Shown one piece after another: positions 36,880 through 49,269 of a stretch of DNA of 64,000 nucleotides; positions within the stretch are counted from its first letter, which is position 1; every line of letters begins with the position of its first letter. The DNA comes from Anaeramoeba flamelloides (taxonomy: Eukaryota; Metamonada; Anaeramoebidae). Under the pieces are notes generated by a model. That model was not told the DNA's origin. It searched no databases and saw only the letters and a program-made list of their open reading frames with translations. The DNA lies in NCBI GenBank assembly GCA_027625915.1, contig JANTQA010000072.1, forward strand, positions 1,488,001-1,552,000, in the 5' to 3' direction. The translations under genes were made by a program, and so were the position numbers.

Positions 36880-39850
36880 ATGAGTTCTCGTCCACCCAAA
36901 AAACAAAAACGAAAACAAACAAAAACAAGAAAAATTAAAAAAAAGCCTGTATCCCAAAATACTGAAGATGAAAATATCATGAATGAAACAGGCACTAAAA
37001 AAAAAGAAAACATTTCACAGAACAAAAAGAATAAAAAAATGATGCATCAGTTTCTTCGTAAAGCTCGAGAAAAACAAAGAATAGAAAAAAATAAAAAAAT
37101 AAAAAAAACCCAGAACAAAAAAACCACAAGAATCGTAAAAAAAACAAAACAAAAGATGCCTTCTGACAAAAGGGAAACAAAGTCCAACAAAATTATAAAA
37201 TCGTCGCCAAATAGAAAGCAAGTAATTAAAAAAAAACCTACAGTAGCCTTAAATCCAGAAAAAAAAACAAGGAAAAAGCCAACAAGTATTGTTGGCAAAA
37301 ATAAATCTTCTGTAGAAACGAAAAGGCGAGCAAAAGCTAGTCAATCTGTACGGCTATCAGGGGCTGGGGTAAGAAAAAAAAAAAATGTAAATACTGGAAG
37401 AAGCCACAGCAGTCGAATTGGAACCAAAAAGTTACTAACCAAAAGAACAAGCCTTCATAACAAGGACAAGGAAAAAAAAAAAAGTACGCCAACAAAAAAA
37501 CAGTCAAATTCCCCTTTACAAAAAAAAGAAGGATCAAAAGTAACAGGAAGACGAACAGAGAGAGGAAGAAGAACCGAAACGAGAACAGGAACAGGTAGAG
37601 GAACAGGAACAGGAACAGGAACAGGAAAAGGGACAAGAACAAGGACACCTAAAGGAGTAAGTAAAGGAACAAGAACAGGTAGAAGAACAGGAACAGGAAC
37701 AGGAACAGGAAAAGGAAAAGGGACAGAAAGGGGACAAAAAAAAGGTATTCCAAAAAAGAATCGATTAACAAAACTGAGGGGACGAGGAAGAGGAAGAGGA
37801 AGGGGAAAAAGATTTTCTCGTGATTATTCAAATGTTAAGATCACGCAAGAAAGGAAAACAAAGAAGCAGGTTTCTGAAATGAAATTAGAAGTCGAACTTT
37901 CAGAGTGGATATCACAAATTTTGAATCGTGATTTAAAATCAATTTCGCCCAAAGAAATCCTCCAAAATATTGTAATTCTTTGTGAAAGTATATGTAAATT
38001 AAACAAAGAAGAGATGCCAATTGCATTAGTGAGAAAGCAAAAAACGATCAGAAGGAATAAATTTTTAAAAATTGAATTTATCGAATTCTTTCTTCGCAAA
38101 TGTAATCAATTAGGAATGAAAAAACAAGATCTCTTTTTACCCCTAGATTATTTAAATGTTGAAAAATATTCAAGTATTTTGCACACACTGGATACACTTC
38201 ATAAATTATCGATAATTATAGATCAAGATGTTATGCCTGGCAATATGCTCAAAAAAAAACAAAAGGAAACAACAGACATAAATAATAATGAAGACGGCGA
38301 CGGCGACGACGATGGGGATTTAGATTTCCCACAAGAGCCTGAAATTGATTTTGATATGTTAAATATTCCATCGATACCAATTGCCAGCAATGAAAAAATA
38401 AAATCTAAGAAAAATAAGAAAATATTTAAAAACAAAGAGGAAACAAAAGAAATTGAGAAAAGCCAACAAATGAAAACTCAAAAAGGAAAAGAAAAACAAG
38501 TACCTGTGACACCAGTAAATAAAAACAAGCATGGGATATTACTTGGGAGAAGCAAATCGGAACCGAAATATCCAAATCCTTATCTTGGTAATAATGTTGG
38601 AAGAACTTTACCAAGGTTACCAAGACAATCACAAAACCCCACCTTCCAAAGAATTAAAAACACAAAAAGAAACTTATTGAGTATAATGAAATTAATTGAA
38701 GACATTAATGACACATTAACACAGGCTAAAAATATTGAAGATACAAGCTTAAATCCAACACCGCAAATAATTACTAACAATGAAAAGAAAACACATGACA
38801 GCCAATTATCATTAGACAGCAAGAGAAAAGAAGGAGAAAAAAAAAAAAAAAGAAAAGGGAGAAGGGGTAGAAGTGGGAGAAAATTTTGAAAATAAGGAGA
38901 TACAAATGGATAAAGATCAGAATCTTGATCTCAATAAAGAAAAAGAAATAATAAAAAACGATCTCGAATCAAAGAATGAATATGAAAATGAAAGAAAAAA
39001 ATTATTAAAATCATTAGGAATGAAAAAAAAGCAAAGAATCCGAAAAGGTTGTAAAAGAAAGCAAATAACCAAAATTACCAATTCAATACAAACGGTGGAT
39101 ATGAACAATATTGAGAGTCATAATGGCAACGAAACCAAATCACAAAAAAATAAAAAACAGGTCAGACAATTATTAAAGCAATATACAAAATCCAATATTA
39201 ACAAAAAAAGTTTCCCAAGCCGCCCAAACGAAATTGATGTTGGAACATGGAAATATGAAAGTTTAAGATTTTTTACAATCCACTTGGGAAATGTATTAAA
39301 TGTTTTTAGCAATACATTTGCAGAATTTGATTTGCAATCTGGATCATTAGAAACTGATAATAAAAATAATGACCCAGATAAAACAAAGAATGATAAGATC
39401 ACTAAAAAATCGGCATTAAAGCAAAATCAAGCGATAGCGAATGATGGCAATGAGAATAAGAAAGATAATGGGAATGACAGCCATAAAAATGATAATCAGC
39501 AGGAAAAATTACAAAAATCGATTTATTTATACAATTTCCAAAAATATTTAATTTCGAAAACTAACAATAAAACAGGCCTCATCGATGAGTGCTATTCCTT
39601 AATAGAAAGATCATTATTCATGTTAAACGACGATAATAAATTCCCTATTAATCAAGAAGTTCCAATTTATTCACATAAATATTTTAAAACCATCACTAGA
39701 ATTTTGAATAGAATCTTTAATTCAATTTATTTCAACCAAAAACGGTTGTTTTTTTATATTGAAAAACAATACCTTCTTTATTCCAGATTTCATAATTTTA
39801 TTAATACTTTTAAACTATTACCAAATTACTTACAAAATATTGATTTTTAA
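36880..39850 (+). CDS. Lys-rich protein with calponin-homology domain and degenerate Mob domain; frame change at A15
   Basis: Two open frames, 36880-38889 and about 38830-39850, overlap in different frames across A15 at 38837-38851. I read them as one gene of about 990 residues; the second frame's own first ATG (38906) is only 17 nt beyond the first frame's stop. Parts in order: very basic N-terminus (1-220); Gly-Thr repeat (about 224-287, RTGTGTGTGKGTR-like); RGRGRG patch (about 296-306); CH domain (about 338-446) with LSEWI at the start, LC-L near the middle and FLRKCNQLGMKKQDLFLPLDYLN near the end, as in actin-binding proteins; acidic Asp patch; linker. The second frame begins Lys/Glu-rich, then WKYESLRFFTIHLGNVLNVF and FPINQEVPIYSHKYFKTITRIL...LPNYL, which match the first and last helices of Mob proteins (kinase co-activators). 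A Lys/Asn insert replaces the Mob middle, and the zinc-ligand Cys and His are not visible. Likely cytoskeletal or kinase scaffold; function unproven. Alternatives: sequencing error at A15, programmed frameshift, or two genes. Confidence 0.7.
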
Positions 39851-42334
39851 ATATTTATACAAGATTTGTTCTTTTTATTTTTAAGATTTATTCTTTTTTT
39901 ATTTTATACAAGATTTATTCTTTTTTATTTTTTTTTATTTTAGGTTTATTCTTTTTGATGCTATAATCTCTTCAAAAAACAAAACAAAAAAAAAAAAAAA
40001 AAGATTTTGATCCACGAGTAATTTTTTTTCTAATGAATAATCACTTTTAATTCTTTCTTTTATTCTCCCTCTTTTTTTTTAATTTTACTTTGAACCACCC
40101 CATATCTTTTTAATAATTATATTTAAAAAAAATCACTTCACCAATATTAAATTTATCTAAAGACACATAAAAATAAAAATTTCATGAAATCACACTGAAG
40201 CCATTTAAATGGTAGTATTTTCAATAGATTTCAATATAAAAGAATAAAATTCAGATCAAATCCAGACACCTCAAAAAATATCTTTTATAATTGAATTTAT
40301 CTGTCTGAAATTTGGAGGAAAATCGAATTCTCTCATCCTTTCACAATTGGAAATATTATATATGCCATTCCAAACAGGATTGACACCTTATAGAAAATAA
40401 CTATTTTACCCACAATTTTAAAAATATCACTATTTATCAACTATTTAACCACTGGTAAACCTGTTGATGAATCAGAACAATGATAAAAAATTGTAATAAA
40501 AAATGAAAAGAAAAAAACCATTTTTTTTCCCAAGTGCTGGTTTTTTTTTTTTTTTCAACAAATTGATTTTTAGAAATATGAATAGCATTGAAACAATTTA
40601 TAATAATATGAATCCTATTTATCATATAATCATTGGAAAACAAGAATTTCTTTTGAAACATTACCAACAATAATAACAAGGTTGCCTTGCATCTTTGTAT
40701 ATTAAGAACTTTTTCACCATTAAACTATTTTTGTTAACAAGAACTTTAATCTTTTACCAATTTCAAGAAATAATCAACATTATTAATTCTTTTCTTAAGG
40801 ATGAATCAAAAAAAAAATATTTTGAGTTTGGAATTATCATTTTATGATAAAAAAAACAAAGAAAATACTTGTAAAAAAAAAAAAAAAACTTTTGTTTAAA
40901 AAATCAACCAGATATACTTTGATATAATGTATCAACAATTCACATAATTGTGAGATTGAATATAAGTAATACATTTTTTAATTTTTTTTTTTTTTTTAAT
41001 TTGGATTTTCAATCTTTTCTTTATGATTTCGTTTTGTTTTGTTTTCCATCAAATTATTTGTTTTTACTTTTAATTTTTGGATTTGAGAAAGTTTTACTGA
41101 ATACAATAATTTCTTCAAAAAATGTACAGAAATGAAATTTTTTTCAAATTTAAGGCTATTATTTACAAACGTCTTTGTCTTTTAGATCAAAAAGGAGTCA
41201 ATTTTTCAAATATTTATATAAAAATTTTTGCAATTCCACAAAATTATCAAATGGGAAAAATAAATTGAAATTTTCTGATAAATTATGAAAGGATCTAGAA
41301 GATATTTGTTTTTTTTTTTTTTTTTTTGATATTGACTCTTTTTAATTCTTTCAAATTTATTTTTTTAAAAAAAAAAACGAGAAAATATTCGAAAAGATCT
41401 GTTGATTGCCCTTCGGGGAAATATTGTGAAAAAAAAAAACACTAGACTTTTTGAAAAATTACATTTATTTGTTTCTTATTTTCAAAAATATTAAAAGGTC
41501 ATAAGATTTAATACTATTATTCCAAACCATTCTGATTATTTGAAAAATATTGAAAATTTCCTCATTTATTTTAAAATTATTAAAAATAATTAAACTTTTT
41601 TCTGAAAAAAATAAATAATTTTTATCATCAATGTAATCACAGAAATCACAGAAATCATATAATTTCGATAATCACAGAAATCATGATAAGAAATTTTTCG
41701 TGATTAGAAATTCAAAACTTTTAATTCTGGATAATAAGGGTCTAGATCTTGACTAATTAAATAAATTTATAAGGTAAAGCTACATCCCAAAAAATAATAT
41801 CTGAAAAACAATTATGGCAATTGTCTAAAACAACGTCTATCAAAAAATATTTTCAAAAAATTCCAAAATGGATAAATAAAAAAAAAAAAAAAAGCTATTT
41901 TTGTTATATGGTAGATTACACAAGTATTAAACACTAAAATTAAAAATTTTACCTTATAAAACCAAAAAAAAATTTAATAATCAAAATTATTTTTAATTGA
42001 TTTTAGATGATCATAACTAATAATAATTATCAGAGTAATTTTTTTTTTAAAAAAAAGTTCAGTTTTTACAAAAAAAAGCAAAAATCTCAAATTTTCTAGA
42101 GATATTTATATTAATTAAGATTTATAATTTTTTTTCCTTAAAGATCCTCACCACTCCTACAAAAAAAATAACTCACACAATTCGGCTCATTGTATCGAAA
42201 AGGAGAAAGATATTTTTCTCTCTTGATGCTATAAATATCGTCTTATCAAGAAAAATATATTGTTTATTTCCACAAATTCGTTCATAAAACGACTTTATTA
42301 TCGCATATTCTTAGTATAATAGAAATCAAACATA
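39851..42334. other. intergenic between CH-Mob and the PH-like gene
   Basis: It starts with a repeated T-rich word (ACAAGATTTATTCTTTTT-like, three times, 39859-39950) just after the stop codon, probably 3' UTR. Near 41640 there is a short tandem ATCACAGAA array. Nothing else recognised. Confidence 0.5.
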
Positions 42335-42531
42335 CAGTCAGTTCCATTTTTAAGACACAAGCTTTCATGAAAATTTAAGGTAAAAAAAAAATCTCAAATT
42401 AAGATACAAAATTTGGAATTTTTTTTTGAAACAAATTATTTCAAGAGAATTGTAATTTTGTGGTTTAATTTGAATTTTTTTTGTGCCTTAAAATTCGTTG
42501 AAAGTTTGTACCTTAAAAGTGGAACTGACTG
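42335..42531. mobile_element. palindromic MITE, copy 4
   Basis: 197 bp; CAGTCAGTTCCATTTTTAAG at the left and GGAACTGACTG at the right, with TA on both sides (42333-42334, 42532-42533). Arms are slightly eroded relative to copy 3. It lies about 270 bp downstream of the stop of the PH-like gene. Confidence 0.85.
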
Positions 42532-42803
42532 TATTAAATAAAATCTATTAATTATCAAAAAATAAAAAAACCATTTTTGTAGATCAAAATTATTTTGTAA
42601 AGAATATTTCTGTAAATGAATAGTCAAAAAAATAAAAAGTAAAAAGTAGAATTAATTAATAGTTTGAAAATTAAATCTGGATTGATTTATTGATTGGTTT
42701 GCTTTGAAGGGAAGAATAACTCCCAATTTCTCTCATATAGAAAAAAAAATAAATATATATATATAGAACTAAAAAAAGAAAAAAAGAACAGAAAAGAAGA
42801 AAA

Positions 42804-45800
42804 TTACTTATGGATATATTTTGAAATAAAATAAAGAATTTGCTTTGTTGTTTTGTCATCTTTTGTTTGTATGATCCAAAATTGCCGTTTAGACCGGATT
42901 CTTATTAAATTTCTTTTTTTTTTTTTCGTTAAAATCCCAAAATCTGAAAAATCCGATATTTTTATTGTTACGTTATTTGAAAAAAAATGAAGAATTAGCA
43001 ATTGTTTAACTATATCTATGATAATTTTTCCATCAGAAATAAATTTATTATCTTTTGATAAAAATTCAACATTAAATTTATAATTTTTTATTTTGATCCT
43101 CTTTTTGATCCTCTTGTTCTTTTTTACTTCAACATTTTTCTTCTTCTTCCTTTTCTTCTTCCGTTTTTTTTTTAATAAATCGATCGGATAAGACTCTAGA
43201 ATTGAATTAAACGATTCTGAATCAGAAGAAGAAGGGGAAGAGGGGGAAAGAGGAGGAGAAAGGGGTGACGATGACGATGACGAAGAAGATGATGACGAAG
43301 AATATTGATTTATTTTCTTTAATAATTTATTATTGTTTATTGGTTCTGAAGAATTTTGTTGATGGTTGTTTTGAAAAGAGTTCAGCCATTGTACTCTTTT
43401 ATTTAAGAATTGATTTATTTTTTTATCAAGACTAATAAAAAAATTAGAAATCAATTTTTTAAAAAATTTTGCCCTAGATTTTGAAATAAAAGAAACATAG
43501 GTAATTTTCGAGTTTGGAAAATTGAAGCACAAAATATTTGGATGGATAGGGTTTGTAATTATTCTTATTCCTGATTCAAGATTTACATGAAAAGATTTTG
43601 TTTGATTTGATTTAATATTGAAATCACAATAACCATTTTGCAAATTAATAAAAAGAAATCCCTTTTCGATAATTCTTAATTGCTCGTCTAATATTTTAAT
43701 TATGAAATTATTATTTTTATCAATATTAATATTACTTTTCTTCCAATTATCACTATTATTGTCCTCCACATTTTGGTTAGTGCTATTATTACTATTGGGG
43801 TTTTCCCTGTTGAATATTCCATTCTGTACAATATCCTCGTTCTTCTTCGTTCTCTCATTTTCATCGACACTGCTATTATTCTCGTTATTAATCAAAATAC
43901 TTGTATCTAAAAGATTATTATTATTTTGATCACTATTAATTTTTAAAGAATTTTTAAAAAAATTAAAAATTTGGATAAAATGGAGAGAAAATTGTGAATC
44001 CAAAAAATTAATTTTCATTATGGAATTATTTTTATTAGATAAATAATAAGCGTTATTATTAATATTTTCTTCTTTTATTTCAATTTTCTTGTATGGATAA
44101 AAATAAAAATCGTTTTTCAAAATCATTACAAAGCCATTTTTAATAAATTTGATATAATTAATTTTCAATAAATTAAATTTTTGATTTTCATTAATGATGA
44201 AAACTTCTCGTTGCGGGAAAATCGAAAATTTAGGGATATTTAAGCCAATTAGAGATTTTCTCAACAAACAAAACTTCCAAAAAAATGCATATTTTTCCGA
44301 TTCGATAACAAATTCTATTAAAAAAATATTATTATTTAAAACTAGCATTAGGTACTTTGCATTTAATGAAAAGAAATTAATTTGAGTTTGTTCAATTTTT
44401 TCATGAATTTGGGAGCCAAAATGGTCAATCAGGGCAACACCCTTGGGATATAATCTAAGTATACCCTCTTGCCCCGAACGATTAAATTGTATTTTTTCAA
44501 TTAAATATATTTTAAACGATTGGTAATGCAAGCCAAAGATTTTTGACAAGTCTTTATCTTTGCCAATTACGGGGAAATTTAAAGCAATTTTATGATAATC
44601 TTTTAACAATTTCTCTTTATTTTTCTGGTTGGATATATATATTTTTTGTTTTTTTTTACTTTGGAAATATATTTCAATAATATCATTACTTTTTTTCGAA
44701 AGAAAAATATTCGACTTTGCGGCAGAATACCTATCGATTATATACGGCTGGATTTGGGTGATTAGAACTAATCTCATATTGGCAACAATTAATTTTGTTG
44801 GGATGGATTTATGGATTCTTACATTGAAGGAGCTCCATTCGCCTCTAAAGGAAAAGCTTAGCCACCTTGAATGTGCATCATCAAAATCCCTAATGAACCT
44901 TTGGTAAGTGATTTTCTTCAAGAATTGGCATTTAATAAAACCATAGCCATTGCCTAGATTTATTTTTATTTGGTTGTTATTGGAATTGCCGATACTATTA
45001 GAGTTGGTGTAGCGGTAGCCGCTGTCGTTGGCGTAATTGTTGTCGTTATCATTGACATCTTCAATAAAGGTGGCCGGCAAATATTCAAAGGTGTACAGAT
45101 TGCCATATAGATTAATTTTAAAGCAAGACGCCTCGATAATGATTTTGGATCTTATTAATTCTTTGTTTGATTTAAACATTTTGATTGGATACGTGATTGC
45201 CCTGGGTACAAAATTTTTTATATAATTTTTCTTGCGATGCTGAAATATTTGATAAAATTCATTCAGGGCTTGCGTATTTAAAAACTTGATTAGTAAAAAT
45301 TCATATTCGTCAATATCAAATCTTAAAATTAAATTGTCCTTATTTTTCTTTTTCTCAACCAAATTGGAATATAACGAATAGGATCTTTGCCATCTATTTT
45401 CTAGAAATTGAATATTAAAATAATTATCATATAAAGTGATCATGCAATTTGTGAGAAAACTTTCAAAACTGTTCAGCAATTGGACTTTAAAATATTTTTT
45501 TTTGGATGCTTCCGATCTTTTTAAATTAAAGGTATTTAACGATTGGTACACAGAGGTTAATTCGTTTATGGAACCATCATAATTATAGATCTGTTTGGGT
45601 AAAGTGAAAATATTTAATTTGACATTTTGGATTTGCTTTTCTTTGTTGATACTTTTATTATTATTTTTCATGCTATAAAATTGCCTTTTTTGAAAATAAA
45701 TAAAGGAATTAATTAATAAATCCCTTTCAAAAATTGAATGGTTTTCAAAGATAAATTTTTTATTGTCATTAATGATTAAAATAAATGTTTTCAAATTATG

Positions 45801-47703
45801 GATGTTGGCAAATATTTTTTCTTTAAAGGTAAATTTTTTCGAAAAGATTTTCTTTTGATAATTATCATTTTTCTCACCATTTAATATTTTATAGCCCTTT
45901 GAATTTATTTTAAAAATTAAATTTTGATTATTATTATTCAGAGCAATTTCCTTATTTGATTGGTATGCTAATAATAATTCTATTTTCACTTTCCGAGTAT
46001 GAATGATTTGTAATAGATTTTCTTTTAATTTAATTTTTTGTTCCGAGACGTCAGGAAATAAGGTGATAAAGGGAACTTCCCAAAAGGGATATTTCCGCAT
46101 TTGGTATTTTAATTGCTCGTTAAATAAGATTGGTATACCCTGATCATCAAAAAATGAATAATAATTAAATTGCTTTTCATTAATATTATTAAAGGTTTTT
46201 TTCTCATTTGCATTTTGGTTTTTACTTTTTTCATCATCATCATCATCATCGTCGTCGTCGTCATCATCATCATCATCATCATCATCATCGTCATCGTCAT
46301 CATCATTTTCTAAATTGTTATTCAAAGAATAATAATTTAATGGTAACACAACATCTATGGGATCATCTTTGAAATGAAATTTAATTTTTTTATTTTTTAT
46401 TGATAATTGTAAAGGATTTTTAATTGAATTTAAGTTTGTATTATCTAAATTCGATTTTGAATAATTGTTTTGAAACAATTTAATGCATCTGAAAATTAAT
46501 TCTTTTTGCCTTTCATTTTGGCATAATATCTTAATAATATTTGATTTCTTTCCAGAAAAATTATTTAGTATTAATTCATTAGTATTACTTTTTGAGAATT
46601 CAATATTTTTTGTAATTTCATCCCAATAGAGAGCCAATGATTCTTTTTGAAAATCTTTTAATTCTATTGAAGATTCAAGTATTAGACAGTTTTTTTTTAA
46701 TATTAATTTTGAAGATAAATAATTTCCATTTTTGTTAAATATTTTTATCATAAAACTAACATTTTCATTTTTATAACATCTTAAGCAAATGGCATCAATT
46801 TCTTTTGTTTTTCCTAAAATATTTCCAAAAATTGGAAAGTAGATTGGCAATGGACCATAATATTTGTGGTACATTTGTATAGTTTTTGATAAAATTTTTC
46901 TTTCATTCTTTTTTTTTACATAGAAAATAAATTTTTTGATTTTATTTTTTTCTTTGTTTTGCTTTTCAATTTCATTTTCATTTTTGTTTTTGTTTTCATT
47001 TTCATTTTCATTTTCGTTTTCGTTTTCATTTTTATTTTCGTTTTCATTTTCATTTTCATTTTCGTTTTCGTTTTCTTTACCCTTTTCTTTTTCCATTTCT
47101 TTGCTGTTATTTAATTGTTTTGAAAAATTAGATTCAATTTTTGGTGTGGTGAATACTAATTGAAAAGAAAGCTCAGATTTTCGAGATAATCTAATTTTTA
47201 AATCAGGGATATCAGCATATTCATAACGTAAAGTTTTTTGGTTTTTAATTTTTATAATAAGTTCAAACACATCTACTATTAATTTTGTTTTAATCTTATT
47301 ATTATTTTTATTCATGTGTAAAATGTTAAAAGTTATATTACCCATTGCATATTTATTTAAAATCTCTTGCGTCAAGAGATCATTTTCTTTGCTGTTAATT
47401 GTTTCCATTCTAGTAAATGTCGAAAATGTTGAAAATTTATGATTTGATTTTTTTAATTTTGATGAAGTTGTTTGTTTCGGATTGAAGGTTTTATTAGATA
47501 CAATTGAATTATTTTTATTTTTTGTTAAAGAATTGTCTATTTTAATTTTATTTTTTGATTTTTGTATCTTTTGATTAAATATAAATATCATTTTTATTAA
47601 TTTTTCATTTGTTAAATTTTTGAGATTTATTCTGTCAATTTCTTTAATGTTGTATTGTTCAAAAATATTTTGAATAAATTCCCAATTTTTTTGTGAAGAA
47701 AAA
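42804..47703 (-). CDS. large protein of about ten tandem PH-like modules, lineage-specific
   Basis: A single frame of 1,595 codons from the first ATG at 47591. The frame runs open a further 37 codons upstream without an ATG (NWEFIQNIFEQYNIKEIDRI...), back to TTAATAG|T at 47703. That is a plausible splice acceptor, so a 5' exon is probably missing and the true N-terminus is unknown. The upstream segment resembles short helical GTPase-binding segments of formins (weak inference). Low-complexity parts: Glu-Asn repeat (about 169-213 from the ATG), Asp run (427-455), Ser run (1430-1462), Lys run (1475-1502). Between them are about ten segments of 90-120 residues, each rich in alternating hydrophobic strands and closing with an amphipathic helix (for example LIFRCIKLFQNNY, FKKLISNFFISL, ILYFISKYIHK), the pattern of PH folds. 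No catalytic motif seen. Perhaps a membrane or cytoskeletal scaffold. The gene is real on length grounds; the fold call is tentative. Confidence 0.7.
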
Positions 47704-48034
47704 CTATTAATTCGAATTAATTAGAAGAATAAAAATAACAATAGAAGAATTACAGAATTAATTTATTAATTTAGTTTTTGATGTTTGTGATAAATTATGT
47801 ATTGTTTTATAAAATTATGTTTTTGGATTTTTTTTTGTTATTGATTTAAGATTAAATTGTGGTAAAAATATGACTGTTGTAAACTTTAGAATTTATTTGG
47901 AATTTGTCCATGATTCGAAATATTACAATATTTTTAATCTTTCAAATTATTATCAAATAAAGAAAGATTTAAATTTAATATGTTAATAAAATGATTGTTT
48001 GTCTCATTTTGATCAAAATAAATTTTACCTTATA

Positions 48035-49269
48035 GGTTTTGATGATAGCATATATTATTACAATATTAGCAATAAATTCGCAATAATATGAAAAAAATTG
48101 CGATTAGTCCTACTTTATCGCGAAAAATCATAAAAATCGCGTTAAAATAAAAATCGCGAAAAAATGAAAAATTTTTTTTTCTGAAATCACTTAAAAAAAA
48201 TATCTAGACTTTTACAAAATCTTTAGACTTTTAAAACTCTTTTACACCTTTAAAAAATGTTAGAAAGTATTTAGTGGCTTGTAAAGTGTCTCCAGGTGTT
48301 TGAAAGTTTTGAAAGACTCAAAGCTTTATAAAAAGAATGGGATTTTTTGTTGTTGAAAAACAAATTATTTTCTTTTCTTTTTTTTTTTTTTTCAAAAGAG
48401 TAAAATTCCTGTGAATTTTATGATCAAACTAATAATCATCTATTTTGGCAATGTACTTGAATATAAAATAGGTGTGTTTTTTTAAATGGGGTTATTACCT
48501 TTCACAAGTCAAATAACCAAAAAGAAGAAAGAATAATTCTCTTTCTTATTGGTGATGATCAAAAAAAAAAAAAATGTAAACTCTAGTTGAGTTTTCTGTC
48601 CAATACAAAGATATGAGAATAATAATAAGAAGAAAACAATTGTGCAAAAAATCTTAAGAATTAGTGATAATGTTGATAGGTTGTTGAGAAACCTTTTTAA
48701 AAAGTTATTCAACCCCTTTAAACTTTCATGGAATAATGAAAATGCTTTAATACAAGAACACATTCTTTAAAGAAGGTCATGAAGGGTTGGTTGTTTTCCA
48801 ATCCTTTTTATTCAACAAAATTTATAACACCACGATTTACTGAGAAAATATTTATTTAGCTTTTTTGTTATTACATTTGTTGATCTAAAGGATCGATCGA
48901 TATGTCAACCAAATCGAAATAAAATACAATGAAAACTCTTGATCTGATCCTTGATTTGAATCAAGTATCTTTTTTGTTGTTTTTTGAGAAGAATAACTTT
49001 TTTTTTAAAGGATCTGTTTTTTGATCAAATAAAAATTTTTTTTTTAAAAATATTGTTGAATTAGCTCCAAAAGACATTAACTATTATATTCGCGATTTGA
49101 TTTTTTATATCGATATTTGGACATTTATCACCATTTTTAGACAATTATCGGGATTTTATAGAATATCGCGATTTGTGATATTACCGTGATATTATTGATT
49201 ATCGCGATTTTCTACAATATCGCGATTTTTGAAACTTTATAATGACTTTGCAAAGATATCATCAAATCC
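48035..49269. repeat. possible 1.2 kb element with TCGCGA-rich ends
   Basis: TCGCG occurs three times in 48118-48157 and four times in 49090-49224, unusually dense for this CG-poor sequence. The outer borders form a weak inverted pair (GGTTTTGATGATA at 48035, its partner TATCATCAAATCC at 49257). The interior contains a minus-strand frame (48509-48763; MCSCIKAFSLFHESL and one strong membrane helix, ILKIFCTIVFFLLLFSYL) that could be a small membrane protein or chance. Superfamily unknown. Confidence 0.35.

Noticed and set aside
36995-38822. Many minus-strand frames rich in Phe, Leu, Cys and Ser opposite the CH-Mob gene
   Set aside because: They are antisense shadows of the Lys/Gly/Thr-rich coding sequence.
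46109-46306. Minus-strand Met-rich frame in the poly-Asp region
   Set aside because: A GAT/GAC repeat read one base out; the Asp frame is part of the long open gene.
46936-47163. Plus-strand Phe-Ser repeat frame
   Set aside because: Antisense of the Glu-Asn repeat of the PH-like gene.
48509-48763. Resemblance of MCSCIKAFSLF...LILKIFCTIVFFLLLFSY to the start of TMEM115-type rhomboid-like proteins
   Set aside because: No further exons with the rest of that family fit before the next gene; a single membrane helix in T-rich DNA is weak evidence.
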